Part shown: in pieces, positions 12,194 through 22,960 of the stretch
Numbering within the stretch: position 1 is the first letter of the stretch
Layout: each line of letters opens with the position of its first letter
NCBI GenBank assembly: GCA_023935145.1
Contig: CM043698.1
Location: 15,764,501 to 15,828,500 of the forward strand
Reading direction: 5' to 3'
Source: Bretschneidera sinensis
Taxonomy: Eukaryota > Streptophyta > Magnoliopsida > Brassicales > Akaniaceae
DNA: 64,000 nucleotides
The notes under the pieces: generated by a model
Seen by the model: the letters and a program-made list of their open reading frames with translations, nothing else
What the model was told of the DNA's origin: nothing
The model's database searches: none
Translations under genes and position numbers: made by a program

Positions 12194-13508
12194 AAATTTA
12201 GGCTTAAAATTATTTTAGCCCCTAAACCTAGAGTCTTGCATTTTAATACATAAAATTTTAATTTTGTCACATTAAACCACAAAGTTTTAAAAATCTTTGC
12301 AATTGTATATATCCGTCTATTTTCCGCACCCAAAAATAATTAAAAAATAACATTTGAGAAAAAATGTTTTAATTAATACAAAAACAAAAAAAAATTTAAA
12401 AATTAAACACAAATTGAAAATCCTACCAGGAATTCTTAGACGGCAAGAAAAAATAATCGAAATAAATTTGGGATAAGCTCATCTTTGTCTCATTTCATCC
12501 ATTAGTCCATAAATTTCAAACAGAAAATGCGGATGATATCTTTCCTTCATCATCTCATGCAAAACAAGTTATTGTATCAAAATGTTACTCCAACTGAAGA
12601 AATCTGTGCCTTTTTCCATCATCTCTTTAAGAAGGTTTCCATCCTAACAAATCCTAAAAAGTTAATATCAAATATTGCAGTTTTTTCTCACGGACTCAAC
12701 AAGCTCATGGCCGCCAAGCGCCGCGGACTCCACAAGCGCTACCATATCCAGAAAGCATCTGTCTTCGGAGAAAAAACCGAACGCCTTAACAAAAAAAGGC
12801 ACCGATAAACCGATCCTTGTCATCAATGCGCCGATTAAATTCGAGATACAACCACAAACGATATGTCATAATAAACTGCAGGAGATGTTGGAGATCAGAT
12901 CTGTTATGATGGTGCAAGGTCTGTGAGTTTCTCGCTATTCCATATGCAATATCGATTTATATTAGAGGGGAGAGATGAGTATCGATTTATATTAGAGGGG
13001 AGAGATGACACACGAAGAGATTATTTTTCGTTTTAGTGAGGAGAGATAAATGTTGGTGGCTGTGCTTGGTTAGGGTTTCAATGGGAGAAGGAAATGAAGA
13101 AAAAGAAAAATATGGTGAGGGTGACGACACTAACAGGTTTAGAGAAGGGAAATAGATTTTTTTTTTTTTTTAAGATTTGACAGAGAGAGGATCGGAGAGA
13201 GTAGAGACATGATGAGGGAAAGAAAAGTTTAGTTTAATAATTGTTTAAATTTATTCTTGCGTTTGTTTAGTTTAATTAGGGTTGTTTGATTTTATTGAGT
13301 TTGTTTTATTTATTTATTCATTTCTTTTGTTTTGTTAATTATTTTATATTAATAACTTGACGGAAATTGGATAAAATTGGACGGATGTTTAAGATTGCAA
13401 CGGTTTTGAAATCTTGTGGCTCAATGTGCCAAAATTAAAAACTTATGTATTAAAGTGCAAGAGCCCCCTAAAACTTAGAGATTAAATGGATTTAAACCTA
13501 AAATTTAT
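12194..13508. mobile_element. Long-TIR non-autonomous DNA transposon (MULE-like) with GC-richer interior
   Basis: The first roughly 130 bp (from about 12200) reappear inverted at about 13375-13505. Matching blocks include ttgcattttaatacataa against the inverse of ttatgtattaaagtgcaa, and atatccgtc against gacggatg. The ends read aggcttaaa... and ...tttaaacct and are flanked by aaaattta on both sides (about 12193-12200 and 13503-13510), a likely 8-bp target duplication that could be 9 bp. Long TIRs suggest a Mutator-like element; an 8-bp duplication would instead favour hAT. No transposase frame is seen. The interior around 12690-12850 is clearly richer in G+C than the flanks and could be captured host sequence. 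Confidence 0.65.
12950..13009. repeat. 30-bp tandem repeat, two copies
   Basis: The block tatcgatttatattagaggg plus ten further bases occurs twice head-to-tail (12950-12979, 12980-13009) with no visible change. It lies inside the long-TIR element. Confidence 0.85.
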
Positions 13509-13564
13509 TGATAAGTAAAGTGATATCATGTTTAACTAAGATGTCAGATCTTCTTCTCAAAATA

Positions 13565-13567
<3 letters not shown>

Positions 13568-13604
<37 letters not shown>
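13568..13604. repeat. (AT)n microsatellite
   Basis: Uninterrupted AT dinucleotides run for about 36 bases just outside the long-TIR element. Confidence 0.95.
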
Positions 13605-13606
<2 letters not shown>

Positions 13607-15426
13607 AAATCATATCTTCATTAATGTTTGAGTAGCATCATAACGAGATCTAAAAATATAAAGATAAAAGTTTTAAAAAATGAAATTATACAAGTGTGGT
13701 ATCAACATAATTTAAATTCAAGATTATCCTAGAAGCTTTTTTTTTCCTTCAATAATTAACCAAAAATAAAGACAAAAACATACATGATCGAGGAGAGAAA
13801 AATAAATAACTACATGTAAACAAACAGTGTTATAACCGAGTATATTTCATTAAATACTTATTCATAATAGAAAAAAGTGAAAATTTATTGATTAAAAAAA
13901 AATTACACAACGGTAAGAACTTGCTACAGGAAATCCATAGGCTTGACAACCAAAATTAGGGATTTAATCTAATCCCTGACTAAATCACTACCACTAGAGT
14001 TTATAACAAGATTATGAGTACCAAGCAATTTATCATTTACATTTTGAACATCGGAGTTGAAAACAGTCAATACTAAATAAAACTGTATTTCAAGTTTTCA
14101 AAGCGTGCTATTCCCTCGTAAACTTTTATATATAAATTATAAATACATTTTATAGTTTTAATAGACGGTAGAAAATTTAAAATCATAAAATAAATAATGA
14201 CGTGACAGCATATGCTAATCAGTGATATAAAAAATACCCCTACTAAGTTGTTAGCATGCTATATTTACAATTTTTCTTTATTTCAACAAAAAAAAAAAAA
14301 ACTGAGAATAAAATCATTTGTGGATAAATTTCATTCTCCATATTGGGGCGGATTTTCTGATATGGATGTGTGATGTTAGACTATTGGCTTAAAAAATGGT
14401 GTGGGTGTGCTCTATTGTAGAGAATCCGGTTCATTTTATGTCAGATTGGTCCCATGATTTACTGTCATGGGGTGTGTATGGTGCTTGCAAAAACAATCCA
14501 GAAAGCAAAGGAGAGTAACATCAATAATAAAGTATTTATGATCTCAAACACCATACACACCCCATGTGGATTGAGGTGGTAAGGATGAGATGTGTTAAAT
14601 AATTTAATAGCTTTGTGCATTTACGACAGAGTTGTAATGGCTTGGAAGCAGCTGAGATCCCTTAGCTTGCCTTAAGATGCCCCGCCATTGCAAATGGGAG
14701 GGGTTGTATATAGAGGAATTAAGGGAAGTTATCATGGTAGAGTGATACGTCTGCTAGTTATCCTAAACTTGGGTCAAAATAACGCGGCACTTTCAGATGT
14801 CTTGAACCAGAATATGACGCATGCTTGCGACCTTCATGTATTTAACTAACAAATCTATATAAGAAATCCTTCATCCTTCTTGCCATAAAGACAGATCAGT
14901 GTGTACAAGTTAGATTTCTACAGTGTGAGAGATGGAGGAAAACAAAATCTAAATAGCCCAAGCATCTCTCATTTACTACTTGAGAAAATATTCACAACAA
15001 ACATGTTACTGCTTTCTCGGCTGAAACTCCAGAGAAAATGTGGAGAAGTTGAAGCACATGCATTTGGAAAAGGTGAAACATAGTCAAAAGCAGATAAATA
15101 TATCATATCCAGAAGTGAAGCATAACAACGCAATACACCCACCCAAAGAAAACTAACAGAACAGTAATTTCAACCACTGGTACGAGAGACTTACAGTAAA
15201 GTGGCTATCCAAATAAAAAGCAGTGCCACATTGCAATATCAATCTCAATAAAACACACATATAAATATGCGTAAATATAAATACCAACTTCTCCATATGT
15301 GTATATTATCATCAGAAGTTGATTCCTTGAGTTTGAGCATCTACTAATCTATTATTTGTAAGGAACAACCCTACCAATGATCAAACAACAGCCACTGATC
15401 TGAATACTTCCCACTCAATGCTCCAT
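13605..15426. other. Intergenic and 3' flank of the LEA-2 gene
   Basis: No protein-coding gene is seen. The stretch contains the perfect inverted repeat at 14466-14566 and, towards 15400, presumably the LEA-2 3' UTR. The short frame at 14901-15083 shows no recognisable domain. Confidence 0.5.
14466..14566. repeat. Perfect 18-bp inverted repeat, possible hairpin RNA
   Basis: catggggtgtgtatggtg at 14466-14483 is exactly complementary to caccatacacaccccatg at 14549-14566, across a 65-base spacer. The arm is about 55% G+C in AT-rich surroundings, so it is unlikely by chance. A transcript in either direction would fold into a stem-loop. I do not recognise a known miRNA sequence in it. Confidence 0.6.
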
Positions 15427-17265
15427 CTAATCCTGCAGAAAGGTATTTATTGATTTCAGTTACAGACATATACAAAAGCATCAGTGAGAAAACATGGCAG
15501 TGATCAAATATCTCATCTGATACTCATCTATATGACATAAGTACGTGACAATAGGTACTTTCTACAACTAAAAAGGTGCATACACTACACGTGTAGACTT
15601 AGTAGGGATACCAAAATGTAAGTAAGTAGGGTAGTGCAGAGTGCAAATGCAAGTCAGTCGGATTTAAACGCATTGGGCTAGTCATGTACTGGCGTATTTG
15701 GCAATTCCAGGACACACAACACATGAATGCATCTGAATGTTCTCATTCTGTCAATCTGATGTAATCAAGCACTTGGATACGTCTCTAAGCATTGAATCAT
15801 GACCACCTTTTCATACTGTTCCCTACAAATATTTTATAAAACAGCAATTCATGCCACTCTTCAGCGATGAGTATTTCTGACTTTAATTAATTTCCCTGGA
15901 ATGGCTGACTACCTTGTCAAGCAACTAGTGGTGATTCCACCATCCAGAAAATTGAACAACTGGTAAGCTACATCAACATGGTGCTGTCAGATAATATCAG
16001 CTCAAGTCATAGATAGCAAGACCTGAAGAAATGTAATTCAGTACTTGGTCCAACTAACATAATTATGTGAGAAGAAAAATCCGTTGTCTCACCGGCAAAG
16101 AAGGATGTGAACAAGCAACAAGTTACATAATATAATATATGTGTGTGTGTGTATATTAGCTAAAAGGACATATTCAAATAGTGACCTTTAAACTTTAAGC
16201 AAGTGACTAAAAGTGAGCAGGATTTTACTTCAATCTAATAATCTATCTGCTAAAACAGCGAAATATAGTTGAGGATGCAAAATATAAATAAAAAAGAAAG
16301 CACCTGAATTAACATACCTCATCATCATCATCACCACCGTCTTCTTTGTTCTTCTTGAGACGGGTTGTACCACCCTCCTTGCTGATGGGTAACTTCATAG
16401 CTCCAAAAGGTGTGTCCACATTAATATGTCCTTTCATAGTGTAACCCGTACCTTTTCCTCTAATCATGTCCCAGAGAGCGGAACCAAAATCCTTTGGTCG
16501 GAAGGTGATGGGAATATCAATATAACCGATTCCCTTCTTTTCGAGCTTGGTAGATTGGGCAAGTTCTGCACCTCCAATGCTCACATCAGATAGCCAAAGC
16601 TCATAGTCTAGTGCGTTGAGGCCCAAGTCAAAGTCATTCAAGTTTTCCAATTTCAAATGGAGAATTGCAACAGTTTCTTCAAAAGAGAATCTCTCAAAGC
16701 GTATCTTCTCAACATCAATATCAGGCTTGTAAGGTATTGGGATCTCTCCAGTTTTCTCAAGTGGTAGAGTTAATCTTCCAAAAACAGGCACATCTACAAT
16801 GAGGTCTACCTTGATTTTGTAAGGGATAATGCTTCCAGGCTTAATCTCATCATATGTACTTTTAATGTCATCATAGATCAAAGTCATTGGTATTTTTACA
16901 GTTTCCTCGCCATGTGCCTTGATAGTCCCAGCATCCGGGATCAATCCAGAAACTAGTTTCCTTCCATCACTCTCAATCAAGTAGTTTATATCAATCAGGG
17001 GGATTGGAATGGGAGTTGGGTTCTTTATGAGCACATCAATAACAATATCTGCCTTCTCAAGGTTAATTAATGGGATGTGAATCCCAGTAACATCAGCAGT
17101 TGGCTTCCCAAATCCGATTGTTTCCTCAATCTTCTCACCGATGTCATGAATGAAATCCTTCACCTTCTCAATAAATCCTCCCTTCCCTTCTTCTTTATCG
17201 TCCTCCTTGTGATCTCTCTCTTTAACATCCCTTTCAACTATTTCTGGCTTATCAGATGATGCCAT
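15427..17265 (-). CDS. LEA-2/WHy-domain desiccation-related protein (At2g44060-like)
   Basis: This is a cytosolic LEA group-2 protein with two WHy (water stress and hypersensitive response) domains, a fold linked to desiccation and cold tolerance. ATG is at 17265-17263. A charged N-terminus (residues 1-30, rich in Asp, Glu and Lys) precedes FIEKVKDFIHDIGEKIEETI. The first WHy unit is about residues 57-160 (VTGIHIPLINLEKADIVIDV, IKNPTPIPIPL) and the second about 180-295 (FEETVAILHLKLENLNDFDL, FGSALWDMIRGKGTGY, VDTPFGAMKLPI). The frame runs open to 16309, but GATGAG|GTATGT at 16318 is a strong donor. A matching acceptor (tttctgcag) at 15433 opens GAT TAG, giving an Asp-rich end and a 317-residue protein. 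Exons are therefore 16318-17265 and 15427-15432, with an 885-bp intron. Without the splice the protein is 318 residues ending in Glu-Val-Cys. The gene follows the ARGOS-like gene as in Arabidopsis. Confidence 0.88.
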
Positions 17266-17711
17266 ACCTTAACAGCAACAAAAGCTTAGATGCTAAAACA
17301 TTTTTTTGGGGATAAATTTAGAAGTTAAAACAATTAGATTGTGATATAACCAAAGAGAAAAAGAGAAAAGGCAAAGGCATATAGTGCAGTAGAGATCCAT
17401 GATACCAAATTGAAAGTTCTCATGCACAGCCTTTCAACATGAAAAGTTTCTACTAACTATTAAGCGCGACAAAAAAAAATGACAATTTTGAACAGAGCAT
17501 CACGAATAAATCATATTTCTGAAAATCAACCTGAAAATTTTATGGACAGAAAGTTTCGGTCACTTGACAATGTGCAACCAAGACAGTTGCAGACGAGGTT
17601 GAAAAGCTAAGCTTAAGCAAAAACGAAAAAGAAGGGGGGACGAGGGGGTAGGGAAATGCTTTAATATCCTCAGTCGCAATATAAAAACAGTATTGACTTG
17701 TTCTTAAAAGA

Positions 17712-18280
17712 TATTAGAATGGATCGTACATTGATCGAGTAATAACCACAAAACAATAAAGTAAGATAAAAAGGGAGACAGCAAATTTACGTGGTTCGGC
17801 TTAAAGCCTACGTCCACGGGCAGAGGCCAGAAGCAAAATTTCACTATGGTGAGAGAATATACAAAGAGTGTTTACAAAATTGGCTTTAGCCAATACACAC
17901 AATCTCACAATTTCTCTCTTAACTTCTCTTTTTTCTTGATTTCTTGATGTGAATACTTCATGTTGGAATGCCTTTTATAGGCTCACAAAAAGTCCAAAGG
18001 ACAAACATCAATGGATGTTCATCATTTTGTTACCCAATTGCACCAAAGTGGATACTTTTGACCCCTCAAATTGAGCCACAAAAATGCACCAAAGTGGGTA
18101 CCTTGTCTTCCACTTTGTCATCCACCATAGCCTAAAGTGAGTTTTACTTTTGACCCAAAAATTGAGCAAGAAAGTGGACTCAACTTTTGGCACCATTAAT
18201 TCAAGGCAATAATTCAACAAATCTCCACCTTGACTTGAATTTGACAATAGTGAAAATAAAAGCTTCAACCTCTGCTAAAC
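17712..18280 (-). repeat. Inverted copy of 3' LTR plus 3' internal sequence
   Basis: The sequence from tattagaatggatcg (17712) to aattcaaca (18219) is the LTR in reverse complement. 18220-18280 is the reverse complement of 22368-22428, including the polypurine tract. Compared with the right arm it lacks about 24 bases around 18160 and has scattered substitutions. It stops at 18280, one base before the primer-binding site. Confidence 0.92.
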
Positions 18281-18292
18281 TGGTATCAGAGC
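18281..18292 (+). other. Primer-binding site of the copia element
   Basis: tggtatcagagc is the standard complement of the plant initiator-methionine tRNA 3' end used to prime minus-strand synthesis. Here it directly follows the inverted arm, not a direct 5' LTR. Confidence 0.9.
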
Positions 18293-18388
18293 TAATTTCT
18301 GTCTGTTTTTCTGTAAAGTTACTGTTCACGTGAATAGTGAATTTCGTGAATAGTAATATTTTGTTCATGATCATTTTGTTCGATCGAG

Positions 18389-21300
18389 ATGTCGACAATG
18401 AAGTTTGATATTGAGAAGTTTGATGGAAACAGTAGTTTCGGTCTATGGCAAGTTCGTATGTTAGCCATTGTAACCCAGAATAGCTTGAAGAAAGCACTAC
18501 TGGGGAAAGCAAAGAAACCTACCGGCATGAGTGATGAAGATTGGGATGACCTGGATGACAAGGCTCTATCCGCAATCCAACTAAGTCTTTCAAATGATGT
18601 CTTACAGCAAGTTCTGTCAAAGAAGACTTCTGCAACCTTATGGGCCAAGCTAGAGGAGTTGTACTTGACTAAATACTTGGCCAACAGGTTGGTTATGAAG
18701 CAACGCCTTTATGGTCTCCGCATGACAAAAGGTTCCTCTCTCAAGTCCCATATCAGTGAGTTTATCTCAATTATTAATGATTTGAAAAATCTTGAAGTTG
18801 TTATTGGGTCTGAAGATCAAGCTCTCTTGTTATTATGTTCATTACCACTCTCATCCAAAAATTTTAGAGACACTATAATTTATGGTAGGGAAGAATTAAA
18901 TTTTGATGATGTGATATCTTCTCTTATGAGTAAGGAGAAATTGGATAATGAAATTTTGTCTAGTAAGTCTGATGATCAGGGCTCCAGTCTTGTTGCAAGA
19001 GGCAGATCCAATGACAGAGGCTTTGATAGTGGCAAGAATAGAAGAAGATCAAAGTCAAGAGGAAAGCACAAAAATTTGAATTGCAATTATTGCAGGAAGA
19101 AGGGACACATCGTAGCGGAATGCTACCAACTGCAGAACAAAAAGAAGAATGAATGGAAAAATGACAAGGGCAAGCAGAAGAAAGAAACGACTGATGCTGA
19201 TGTAGTAGAAGAAAAAGGTGATGATGTTCTATTTGCAACCGACAAGTCCAGATCCAACGACGAGTGGATTCTTGATTCCGGATGTTCTTATCATATGTGC
19301 CCCAATAGAGATTGGTTCTCCACATATGATTCTGTTGAAGGTGGAGTTGTTCTAATGGGCAATACTGCCACTTGCAAAACTATTGGTGTAGGCACAGTAA
19401 AAATCAAGATGCGTGATGGAATTGTCAGGACATTGACTGATGTCAAACATGTACCTGATTTGAAGAAAAATCTTATTTCTTTGGGCATTCTGGATACCAA
19501 TGGCTGCAAATCTGTGATTAAGTCTGGGAACATAAAGATTTCTCGTGGTGCTCTTGTTTTCATGAAAGGAAAGAAGTCTGACAGTCTATACACCTTATTA
19601 GGTTCAACAGTTACAGGCTCTGCAGCAGTTTCCTCATCCATGTCAGATTCAGACTCTACCAAGTTGTGGCATATGCTCCTAGGGCATATGAGTGAGCAGG
19701 GATTAGCTGTACTCAGTAAAAGAGGTCTTCTGCCTGAAAGAAAGATTGGGAAGCTGGATTTTTGTGAGCATTGTGTCTTTGGAAAGCAGAAAAGAGTCAG
19801 ATTCAACAATGCAATTCACAGAACCAAAGGTACTCTTGATTACATTCATTCTGATCTATGGGGGCCTTCCCGTGAAATTTCCAAAGGAGAAGCCAGATAC
19901 TTGCTAACGATTATTGATGATTTTTCTAGAAAGACTTAGGTCTATTTTCTCAGGCACAAGAATGAGGTATTTGGTATTTTCAAGCAATAGAAGACCTTAT
20001 TGGAGAAGCAAACCGGGAAACAAGTCAAGAGACTCAGAACAGATAATGGTCTTGAGTTTTGTGATTCAGAGTTTAATCAATTCTGCAAAGATGAAGGCAT
20101 CGTCAGACATCGGATGGTGAGAAAGACACCACAGCAGAATGGTGTCGCAGAGAAGATGAATCGAACACTGTTAGAAAGAGCTCGATGTATGCTTTCTAAC
20201 GCAGGTCTTGGCAAGGAATTTTGGGTAGAAGCAGTCAATTTGGCATGTCATTTGGTGAACCATTCTCCTCACAGATCACTTGAACTTAAGACACCTAAAG
20301 AGGTATGGTCAGGTAGCCCTCCTGATTACTCAAACTTAAGAATATTTGGTTGCCCTGCATATGCTCATGTGAATGAAGGAAAATTGGAGCCTAGGTCGAA
20401 GAAATGCATTTTTCTTGGTTATGCTTCTAGTGTTAAGGGTTTTCGCTTATGATGTCCTGATACTTATAAGTTTATGATTAGCAGAGATGTTATTTTTGAT
20501 GAATCCGCTATGCTTCACCCTAAAAAAGAATTACCTGTTCAGTGTGATACAGGAAAGGAGAATGCACAAGAGAAGGTGGAGCTTGAGGTTGGTACCTCAT
20601 TATCTGCAAATTCTAATCCTATTCAGTCAGGAAGTTTGTCTGCAGGTGGAGAGACACACCATGAAGCTGAGCATCACACTCTAGCTGGTGGAAGACAAAG
20701 GAGACAGATAAAGCCACCTCAACGATATGGTTTTGAAAATATGTTGGCTTATGCATTAAATGTTGCAGAAACCATTGATGTCGCCGATCCAACCTCATAC
20801 TCTGAGGCCATCAGTTCATCTGATTCAGACAAATGGCTCGTTGCGATGCATGAAGGGATGGAATCTCTAAAGAAAAATGACACTTGGAAATTGGTCGAAC
20901 CACCTAATGGTAAGAAAATTATCGGGTGCAAATGGATATTTAAGAAGAAGGAAGGAGTCACAGGTGTTGAAGACACCAAGTATAAGGCACGATTAGTAGC
21001 GAAAGGCTACAGCCAAGTGGAGGGAGTTGATTTTAATGATGTTTTCTCTCTAGTTGTTAGACATACTTCTATTCGTGTCTTACTTGCTTTAGTTGCAATG
21101 TATAATTTGGAGTTAGAGCAACTTGATGTGAAAACAGTCTTTCTTCATGGTGATCTTGATGAACAAATCTATATACAGCAACCAGAAGGTTTTGAAGTTG
21201 AAGGCAAAGAAGATCGTGTTTGTCTTCTAAAGAAATCCTTGTATGGACTCAAGCAGTCTCCACGCCTATGGTATCGGAGGTTTGACTCTTTTATGCTGAG

Positions 21301-22354
21301 TATTGGATTTTCTAGATGCAAGGATGATAGTTGTGTCTACTATCAAAGACTTGATGATGGTACTTTCATATATTTGTTGCTCTATGTTGATGATATGTTG
21401 ATTGCAGCAAAGAACATATATGAAATTAATAGATTGAAATCTCAACTAAGTGATGAATTTGAGATGAAAGACCTAGGTGCAGCAAAGAAAATTTTGGGAA
21501 TGGAGATCAACAGAGACAGAGATGCAGGTAGATTATTTCTGTCACAACAGAAATATATTGAGAAAGTCCTGAAACGTTTTGGCATGCATGATACTAAACC
21601 TGTGAGTACTCCTTTAGCTTCTCACTTTAGATTATCAGCATCCATGTCACCACAGTCAGAAGATGAGATAATGTATATGTCTAGAGTTCCTTTTTCTAGT
21701 GCAGTGGGAAGTATTATGTATGCAATGGTTTGCACTCGACTAGATATCTCACATGCTTTCAGTGTAGTTAGCAGATATTTGTTCTGTCCAGGAAAAACTC
21801 ATTGGCAAGCTGTCAAGTGGATTTTGAGATATTTGAAGGGTACTTCTACTGCTTGTTTGGAATTCGGTAAAACTTCTGACAATCTAGTTGGATATGTTGA
21901 TTCAGATTTTGCAGGTGATTTGGACAGGAGAAGATCAATTACAGGTTATGTATTCACTATTGGGACTTGTGCAATTAGTTGGAAAGCTACCTTGCAGCCG
22001 ACAGTTGCATTGTCTACTATAGAGGCAGAATTTATGGCTGTTACAGAAGCTGCCAAAGAAGCCATTTGGTTAAGAGGTATACTTAATGAACTCAGTTTGG
22101 AAACAAATAAAACTGTAGTTTATTGTGACAGTCAGAGTGCTATACATTTGACGAAGGATCAGATGCATCATGAGAGAACTAAACACATTAATGTGAAGTA
22201 TCATTTTATTCGGGATATTGTGGCTCAAGGTGATTTTATTGTAAGAAAGATTGGCACTCTGAATAACCCTGCTGATATGTTGACAAAATCTCTTCCCATT
22301 GCCAAGTTCACTCACTGCATGGACTTGGTTGGTGTTACACAGCATTTGTATTAG
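18389..22354 (+). pseudogene. Copia gag-pol polyprotein, three in-frame stops
   Basis: A single frame of about 1,322 codons runs from ATG 18389 to TAG 22352-22354 with no frameshift, but it is cut by in-frame stops at 19937-19939 (TAG), 19988-19990 (TAG) and 20450-20452 (TGA). Domains in order: gag; zinc knuckle CNYCRKKGHIVAEC (about 19081-19122); aspartic protease around WILDSGCSYHMC; the GAG-pre-integrase block; integrase with the Asp, Asp and Glu positions recognisable (HSDLWGP, RTDNGLEF, QQNGVAEKMNRT); reverse transcriptase with YVDDMLIA (about 21384-21407); and RNase H with the copia hallmark [17 protein letters not shown] and the [16 protein letters not shown] tail. The stops fall in the integrase core and just after it. 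Lack of indels and similar arms suggest a fairly recent insertion. Confidence 0.93.
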
Positions 22355-22428
22355 ACCCTTCGGGGTTGTTTGGTAGAGGTTGAAGCTTTTATTTTCACTA
22401 TTGTCAAATTCAAGTCAAGGTGGAGATT

Positions 22429-22960
22429 TGTTGAATTATTGCCATGAATTAGTGGTGCCAAAAGTTGAGTCCACTTTCTTGCATAATTTGTGGCTCAATT
22501 TTTGGGTCAAAAGTAAAACTCACTTTAGGCTATGGTGGATGACAAAGTGGAAGACAAAGTACCCACTTTGGTGCATTTTTTGTGGCTCAATTTGAGGGGT
22601 CAAAAGTATCCACTTTGGTGCAATTGGGTAACAAAATGATGAGCATCCATTGATGTTTGTCCTTTGGACTTTTTGTGAGCCTATAAAAGGCATTCCAACA
22701 TGAAGTATTCACATCAAGAAATCAAGAAGAAAAATAAGTTAAGAAAGAAATTGTTAGATTGTGTGTATTGGCTAAAGCCAATTTTGTAAACACTTTTTGT
22801 ATATTCTCTCACTATAGTGAAATTTTGCTTCTGGCCTCTGCCCGTGGACGTAGGCTCTAAGCCGAACCACGTAAATTTGCTGTCTCCCTTTTTATCTTAC
22901 TTTATTGTTTTGTGATTATTATTCGATCAATATACGATCCTGTTACGATCCATTCTAACA
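22429..22960 (+). repeat. Copia 3' LTR
   Basis: The repeat starts tgttgaatta and ends cattctaaca (TG...CA), 532 bp. It contains a TATA-like ctataaaagg at about 22681 and a duplicated ccactttggtgca motif within U3. The polypurine tract lies directly upstream. Confidence 0.9.

Larger units (their letters stand above)
17712..22960 (+). mobile_element. Ty1/copia retrotransposon with inverted terminal arms
   Basis: A 5.2-kb copia element with its coding strand on +. The internal region begins with the initiator-Met-tRNA primer site tggtatcagagc (18281-18292), carries gag-pol (18389-22354) and ends in a polypurine tract (aaggtggaga, near 22418-22427) before the 3' LTR (22429-22960). The left arm (17712-18280) is not a direct LTR. 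It is the reverse complement of 22368-22960: the inverted LTR plus about 60 bases of 3' internal sequence, abutting the primer site exactly. Domain order PR-IN-RT-RH and the roughly 1,320-codon polyprotein resemble the Tork/Tnt1 type. It lies opposite to the LEA-2 gene, in that gene's probable 5' UTR intron. No unambiguous 5-bp target duplication is seen; both flanks are A-rich (aaaga on the left, aaaaaaga on the right). Confidence 0.92.

Noticed and set aside
12527..12926. Possible basic protein frame with MAAKRRGLHKRYHIQ
   Set aside because: Short, inside a transposon, no family recognised, and overlapping frames of equal quality. Not called as a gene.
18008..18268. Minus-strand frame near 18.0-18.3 kb repeated on + at 22380-22595 as a possible small gene
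   Set aside because: Both are the same frame within the inverted copia arms (LTR and 3' internal sequence). They are not host genes.
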